Assembly (NCBI GenBank): GCA_002429165.1
Contig: DIYV01000102.1
Span: 1 to 8,551, forward strand
Reading direction: 5' to 3'
Source of the DNA: Gallionella sp. UBA6045
GTDB lineage: Bacteria; Pseudomonadota; Gammaproteobacteria; Burkholderiales; Gallionellaceae
DNA: 8,551 nt
This document shows, one piece after another, positions 5,096 to 8,551 of this stretch. The notes beneath the pieces were generated by a model that saw only the letters and a list, made by a program, of their open reading frames with translations, made no database searches and was not told the DNA's origin. The translations under genes and the position numbers were made by a program. The number at the start of each line of letters is the position of its first letter. Positions within the stretch are counted from its first letter, which is position 1.

Positions 5096-6428
5096 ACGGC
5101 GGCACCGAGGCACGGGAAATCTCCGCGACGTCCTCGAGCGCCGTCACCGACCAGCACAGTCCGATCAGACACCGGATCTGCTCCGCCGGCAGGATCCCTT
5201 TTGCAAGGCCGGTGAACTTGGCATCGATGGCGGCGTCGCTCATCGGCAGGTCGACGCTCCCCACTGCATGTTCGACGTGGCAATCGAATACACGTCCGTC
5301 GGCAAGCGTAATCGAGACACGCGCTTCATCCTGCCGCATTTCTTCATCCGCCACCGCCTCGACCCGTCCGCGCAGCGCCGCGACAGCGGGATCCAGAACG
5401 CTCGCATCGCTGTACTCGTGCTCTCCCGCGGTGCCGTTGATCAGCGCCACGGCGGCGGAGTGATAGATGCTCCATTTGCTTTCCAATCCGGATGCGGGCG
5501 ATTTGATGCCGGTGAGCTTGAGCGCCTGCGGATGGACGGTGAGCACAATCCGGCGAATGTCACCGGCTTTGAGCCCGTGTTGTGCGCGCAATCTGATGCA
5601 GCCGTCGATGACGGGATGCGCGACGACGCCGCACGCGTACGGCTTATAGCTGTTCAGAGTGATCTCGTAGGTTTCGCCGAGCCCTTCCGCTACCTGCCGG
5701 ACGTCGCTACCCCGTCCCAGGACCATGGCAAAGCCGCGTGGCCCTTCGAGACCGTGTTCGCTGCTGGTGAATCCCTGCGCCGCGAGCAACGCCGCGTACA
5801 ATCCATTTTGCCCTGCCCGCCCATGCACGAGGCTTTTTGCCATTGTCCCTGCCATCTGGCGCAGGCCAGCACCTTCGGTCGCGGCGATTCCCAGCGCCCA
5901 GATCATTTGCTGTTCGTCGAGCCCGAGTATTTTTCCCACCGCTGCCGCGGCGCCAAAAGGACCGGCGGTACCGGTGATGTACCAGTCTGCGTTGTGATTG
6001 GGGTAAATCGCATTGGCGATACGCGACTCGATTTCGACGCCAATGATGAAGGCGTGAAGAAAATCGCGGCCGCTGATTTTGCGGCGCTCTGCTAGGGCCA
6101 GCAGCGCCGAGGCGACGGGGACGCTCGGATGCAGCAGCGTGCGAAGGTACGTGTCGTCAAAATCGTAGACATGCGAGCTGATGCCGTTGACCAATGCTGC
6201 GTGGAGCATGTCGAGGCGCTCGCGCCGTCCCAGCACGGTCGCCTGCGGCAGTGCGCCGTAATCCGCCAGTGCGGCGAGCGCGTGCTCCACGGCCTCGTGC
6301 GACGCGCCGCCCACGGCGCATCCGATCCAGTTGACCAGCGAGCGCACCGCTTCGCGCCGCGCGGCCTCGGGAATATGCTCGAACTCGGACTCGACGACGA
6401 AACGGGCAAGGCGGCGCGTGATATGCAT
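5094..6428 (-). CDS. MmgE/PrpD-family protein (2-methylcitrate dehydratase-like)
   Basis: A 444-residue protein of the MmgE/PrpD family, which includes 2-methylcitrate dehydratase, cis-aconitate decarboxylase and many uncharacterised carboxylate lyases. Conserved features visible are SSHVYDFDDTY with a following HP (residues 84-101, the active-site Asp/His region), MAKSLVHGRAGQNG (196-209, conserved Lys) and SYKPYACGVVAHPVIDG (260-276, conserved Lys and His). The length is normal and the frame is intact. The start MHITRRLARF fits the family, although no clear Shine-Dalgarno precedes it. It stands alone: no prpB, prpC or acnD gene is nearby, so a methylcitrate-cycle role is not supported and the substrate is open. 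A promoter lies about 100 bases upstream. Confidence 0.9.
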   Translation of the reverse strand: MHITRRLARFVVESEFEHIPEAARREAVRSLVNWIGCAVGGASHEAVEHALAALADYGALPQATVLGRRERLDMLHAALVNGISSHVYDFDDTYLRTLLHPSVPVASALLALAERRKISGRDFLHAFIIGVEIESRIANAIYPNHNADWYITGTAGPFGAAAAVGKILGLDEQQMIWALGIAATEGAGLRQMAGTMAKSLVHGRAGQNGLYAALLAAQGFTSSEHGLEGPRGFAMVLGRGSDVRQVAEGLGETYEITLNSYKPYACGVVAHPVIDGCIRLRAQHGLKAGDIRRIVLTVHPQALKLTGIKSPASGLESKWSIYHSAAVALINGTAGEHEYSDASVLDPAVAALRGRVEAVADEEMRQDEARVSITLADGRVFDCHVEHAVGSVDLPMSDAAIDAKFTGLAKGILPAEQIRCLIGLCWSVTALEDVAEISRASVPP

Positions 6429-6530
6429 TATGGGATTGGGTCAGGTGTCGTCATTCAGGCGGCACTGGCGCGCAACCGCGGGGGCGCACCATGCCTGAGC
6501 TGCAAATTTCTCAATCGACGTGGATGCCTA

Positions 6531-6559
6531 AATATAGTAAATTCAAGTGTACAAGTCAA
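6531..6559 (-). promoter_or_regulatory. Sigma70-type promoter of the MmgE/PrpD gene
   Basis: On the minus strand TTGACT (6559-6554) and TATATT (6536-6531) are separated by exactly 17 bases, each one mismatch from consensus. Transcription would start near 6524, leaving a leader of about 95 bases before the ATG at 6428. Confidence 0.65.
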
Positions 6560-6566
6560 CACACTT
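6545..6566. promoter_or_regulatory. Inverted repeat overlapping the -35 region, possible operator
   Basis: AAGTGT (6545-6550) and ACACTT (6561-6566) form a 6-bp inverted repeat with a 10-bp spacer that contains the -35 box. A dimeric regulator could bind here; no regulator gene is adjacent. The rest of the gene-free stretch 6429-6715 shows nothing I can name apart from this promoter and the hairpin at its right end. Confidence 0.35.
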
Positions 6567-6697
6567 CGCCCCACATCCCCTCGCCAATCCGATTTCCGTT
6601 GTCAAAACCATGACAGACTCAGCACCTCGCCCGTTAAAATTGACCGCGTCAATGCCAAAAATCGACGCACGCAAACCCGGCGCATAAGCCTACCGAA

Positions 6698-6720
6698 GGT
6701 GAGCAAAATTGCTCATCACC
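6698..6720. repeat. Hairpin after the minus-strand transposase-like tail
   Basis: TGAGCAAAATTGCTCA (6700-6715) forms a 7-bp perfect stem around two bases and can be extended with wobble pairing through 6698-6717. It lies right at the stop codon of the transposase-like tail. It might be a terminator without a U-run or part of a mobile-element end. Confidence 0.4.
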
Positions 6721-6900
6721 AAGCGATGCGCTGATCGAACTCGAACTCCGGTACAGGTTGCGCCGACATATCCCATTCGGGGTCATTGCCCGCCCGCTCC
6801 TGAGCCATTGCAGCCTCCCACAGCGGTGGCCCACGTCCCGGGGCGATTCTCGGCGGCTGCGATGATTCGCCGATGCGGCCCAGTATCTTCCGCACGGTAG
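6716..6900 (-). pseudogene. Transposase-like C-terminal remnant
   Basis: The minus-strand frame ending at 6716 encodes TVRKILGRIGESSQPPRIAP followed by GRGPPLWEAA and a tail ending PVPEFEFDQRIAW. A KIL..lGE..PPxxAPxRxPP segment with an acidic, aromatic tail ending in FDQ is, from memory, common at the C-terminus of IS91-like transposases, where it follows the catalytic domain. No catalytic part is present. The frame enters the exonuclease region near 6900, and upstream of that it is only an out-of-frame shadow. Alternatively, ATG 6808, preceded by GGGAGG 5 bases upstream, could start a 30-residue peptide. The family assignment is tentative and needs a database search. Confidence 0.4.
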
Positions 6901-7151
6901 CCCAAGTTCTCGATCCATTCCTTGAGCCTGATGGCAAGTTGCGCTTCCGTCATGCGGCACTCCCCGCCATCCAGCAAGGGCAGGACGGTGTCGATGACGA
7001 AAGTCGAGCACATCCCCTTCTGCCAGGTATCTATCAGCTCGGCGTAAAACTCTCGACCATCAACTGACACAAAACCGATACTGATCAGCGCCAGATAACC
7101 TTTCTCGCTGAGGGTCGTGAATTCGGTATCGAAAAATACGACCATGGTCAT
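6783..7151 (-). pseudogene. DEDD-type 3'-5' exonuclease, N-terminal part only
   Basis: The protein begins MTMVVFFDTEFTTL with the first DEDD motif (D8 and E10), then LISIGFVSVDGREFYAEL and VLPLLDGGECRMTEAQLAIR. This matches the start of small 3'-5' exoribonuclease-like proteins (RNase T-like fold) of about 160-180 residues. After residue about 85 (KEWIENLGY, near 6897) the sequence stops looking like the family, and the frame runs on for 37 residues through DNA that encodes the transposase-like tail in another frame. The later Asp motifs are absent, so the 122-residue product should lack activity. It starts 28 bp after the metallophosphoesterase stop and was probably co-transcribed with it. 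Confidence 0.7.
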
Positions 7152-7179
7152 CTCGGATTTAACCTGTTCATCAATGACC

Positions 7180-7932
7180 TCATATCTCTATTACCAGGCC
7201 TGGATTGAACTCATTGTTTTCCTGGTCATTACCGTAATGGCTATAGCCACGCGGGTTGCATAGAACACGCGTGCCGTTTTTCACATAATCCAGGGTGTCA
7301 TGGGTGTGGCCGTGGATCCAAAGCCTGTTACGACCAAATTGGGCATCCAAGTTGGACGCAAAGCAGGCGGACAATATGCTCGTTTTGAATCGGTCCGAAA
7401 CCGACTGCATGCTGGGCAAGTGATGGGTCACAACAACTGTTTCCCCAGTGAAATCTTCCTTGAGCTTTGCCGATAACCAAGCCAATGAGGCCTCATGAAT
7501 TTCAATCGAGCACTCCGGACTGAACACCCTGCCCCGTTCTCCGATCAACCGAAAATCGTTCAGGTTATGCTGTCCGGCGGATATCGCTCGTTGCTAGGTA
7601 TCTTCACCAAACAGGTTAAAGTCCGTCCACAGGGTGCTGCCCAGAAAGCGCACCCCACCGATCACCACCTCGTCGTTGTCGAGCAGGCGTACACCCAACT
7701 TGCTGGCGGCTTCTCGCATCGCTTGCAATGTCGATGTTCGCTCCAAACCGTAATACTCGTGGTTTCCAGGAACATAAATGATCTCCTGGTCAGTCCAGAC
7801 GCGCCTTGCCCACTCGATGCCTTTTGAATCACTTCCGATGTCGCCAGCCAATACCACAACATCGCACTCGACCTGGTGCGGCAGGTAGCTGGCCATTTCA
7901 GTGTGCAGGTCACTTAGCACGTGGATACGCAT
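7180..7932 (-). pseudogene. Metallophosphoesterase interrupted by one in-frame TAG
   Basis: A calcineurin-like phosphoesterase of 250 codons. Before the stop are SDLH (residues 7-10), AGDIG (29-33) and PGNHEYYG (55-62). After it, in the same frame, are VVTHHLPS and HGHTHDTLDY. Together these are the full set of metal-binding blocks of the family, which hydrolyses phosphomono- or phosphodiesters with two metal ions. A TAG at 7596-7594 (codon 113) separates them. The short product would lack the last ligands. ATG 7932 is chosen over ATG 7941 because AAAAAGGAG abuts the latter and sits 9 bases before the former. No frame change is needed to read both halves, so this is a single nonsense change, a base error, or a recoded codon. 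It lies 54 bp after another metallophosphoesterase. Confidence 0.85.
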
Positions 7933-7986
7933 AATTTCCATCTCCTTTTTAATATTTGCAGCGGCGATGTCAAACCAACACCTCCT

Positions 7987-8551
7987 TCAATCTTTCTCGC
8001 CTCGAGATACACGCTGTTCGTCATACCCGCCAACGCGGATCTGCCCGCCATACATATCGGTTATCCCCCGTAATCCCACGCCGTAGGCGCGATGCCCCAT
8101 CTCGGCGAAGCTGGCCGAGTAGTTCAAGCAATCATGATGATGTCCATGGAAACTGAACTTCACTTTCATCGAGCGTGCCAACTCGGTCAACACTTGAAAA
8201 CCATGCGGATGGCAGCCGGGGGCTTCGTGGGTCACCAGGATGTCTGCGCCCTGTCCGTACAACTCGAACCAGTCTTTATAAAAGATGGTCGATCGGTGGG
8301 TCAGCAACTTTCCAGCTGGTGTGCCGTGCGGCGACTTCCCTAGACACGACACGTCGGCGTACTTGCGCGCCTCGCGGGCCTGCCTGGCGGTGACGATGCG
8401 ACCTGGTTCAGCGCGCTTCCTGTAATCGTCATAGCTCTCATAATGAAACGGCGCATCAGCCGGATCCGGATACCAGACCTCGCCCCGGAACACGCCACCC
8501 AGTCCAGCCACGCGCACGCCATCGGTCTCAACCACTCGTCCATGCAGGTTG
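7987..8551 (-). CDS. Metallophosphoesterase, C-terminal part (cut by window edge)
   Basis: The frame is open to the right edge and reads NLHGRVVETDGVRVAGLGGV at its visible start, so the true N-terminus lies beyond 8551. Seen motifs are AGLGGVFRGEVWYPD, ILVTHEAPGCHPHG (the THE/H metal-ligand block) and FSFHGHHHDCLNY (the GHxH block). These are the last conserved blocks of calcineurin-like phosphoesterases; the DxH, GD and GNHE blocks should be upstream. About 187 residues are visible and they look intact. It is the first known gene of a minus-strand set with a second metallophosphoesterase and an exonuclease fragment. The two phosphoesterases are different in sequence, not tandem duplicates. 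Confidence 0.85.
   Translation of the reverse strand, partial: NLHGRVVETDGVRVAGLGGVFRGEVWYPDPADAPFHYESYDDYRKRAEPGRIVTARQAREARKYADVSCLGKSPHGTPAGKLLTHRSTIFYKDWFELYGQGADILVTHEAPGCHPHGFQVLTELARSMKVKFSFHGHHHDCLNYSASFAEMGHRAYGVGLRGITDMYGGQIRVGGYDEQRVSRGEKD

Noticed and set aside
4829..5113. Minus-strand frame of 94 codons as a real gene
   Set aside because: It is antisense to the small plus-strand gene and reads as arginine-rich low-information sequence.
5268..6095. Long plus-strand open frame (275 codons) opposite the MmgE/PrpD gene
   Set aside because: A GC-driven shadow of a complete conserved gene; the translation shows no domain and no ribosome binding site was seen.
6429..6715. tRNA or small RNA gene in the intergenic stretch
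   Set aside because: No cloverleaf arms or conserved T-loop sequence were found, only the promoter and the short hairpin.
6649..7011. Minus-strand frame of 120 codons over the exonuclease/transposase-tail region
   Set aside because: Overlaps both better-supported remnants in other frames and has no family-like sequence.
7490..7560. TTG at 7548 as the start of a separate second phosphoesterase-like gene
   Set aside because: No ribosome binding site, and the reading frame is the same as the upstream half; one gene with a stop codon is simpler.

Overview
The window looks like chromosomal DNA of a metabolically versatile proteobacterium, most likely a betaproteobacterium close to Burkholderiales. 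The evidence is the types of gene present (a BKACE/DUF849 enzyme, a NMT1/SsuA-type binding protein, an MmgE/PrpD protein, a PIG3-type quinone oxidoreductase, M20 amidohydrolase and DsbD remnants) and the high-GC codon use of the right two thirds. This is inference from protein families; no marker gene fixes the taxon. The most striking property is mosaicism. Short, clearly recognisable gene fragments abut each other at sharp joins, so much of the window is a graveyard of truncated or interrupted genes around a few intact ones.

Layout: (1) 1-500 is one end of an IS3-family insertion sequence on the minus strand, with an intact orfA, an orfB that appears frameshifted, and a terminal inverted repeat ending at 500. 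(2) 527-2755 is a visibly AT-richer minus-strand operon. A good sigma70-type promoter (2892-2919) drives an ABC-type substrate-binding protein whose N-terminus is a fused UxaA/SAF-like segment, followed by a BKACE-family beta-keto acid cleavage enzyme. The IS end lies 26 bp after the BKACE stop. (3) 3007-3342 is a signal peptidase I fragment (minus) that abuts, at about 3340, the 3' end of an M20 amidohydrolase (plus, to 3505). (4) 3557-4540 is an intact zinc-independent quinone oxidoreductase (plus). (5) 4541-5093 holds a DsbD C-terminal fragment (minus, no start codon) and a small plus-strand gene that seems frameshifted. (6) 5094-6428 is an intact MmgE/PrpD-family gene (minus) with its own promoter at 6531-6559. 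(7) 6716-8551, minus strand, reads from the right edge as: a metallophosphoesterase cut by the window edge, a second metallophosphoesterase interrupted by one in-frame TAG, and the N-terminal third of a DEDD 3'-5' exonuclease that runs into what looks like a transposase tail.

How they work together: the binding protein and BKACE are probably co-transcribed and would serve uptake and cleavage of an unidentified carboxylate or beta-keto acid, but no permease or ATPase is present here. The PrpD-family protein and the quinone oxidoreductase are separate units with general carboxylate and redox roles. The two metallophosphoesterases and the exonuclease form a compact same-strand cassette of phosphoester-cleaving proteins, now decayed in at least two of its three genes. 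I did not find a clear undescribed defence or mobile system. The best leads are the SAF/signal-peptide/binding-protein fusion, the single amber codon in an otherwise complete phosphoesterase, the metallophosphoesterase/exonuclease cassette, and the fragment junctions, some of which might be assembly artefacts.
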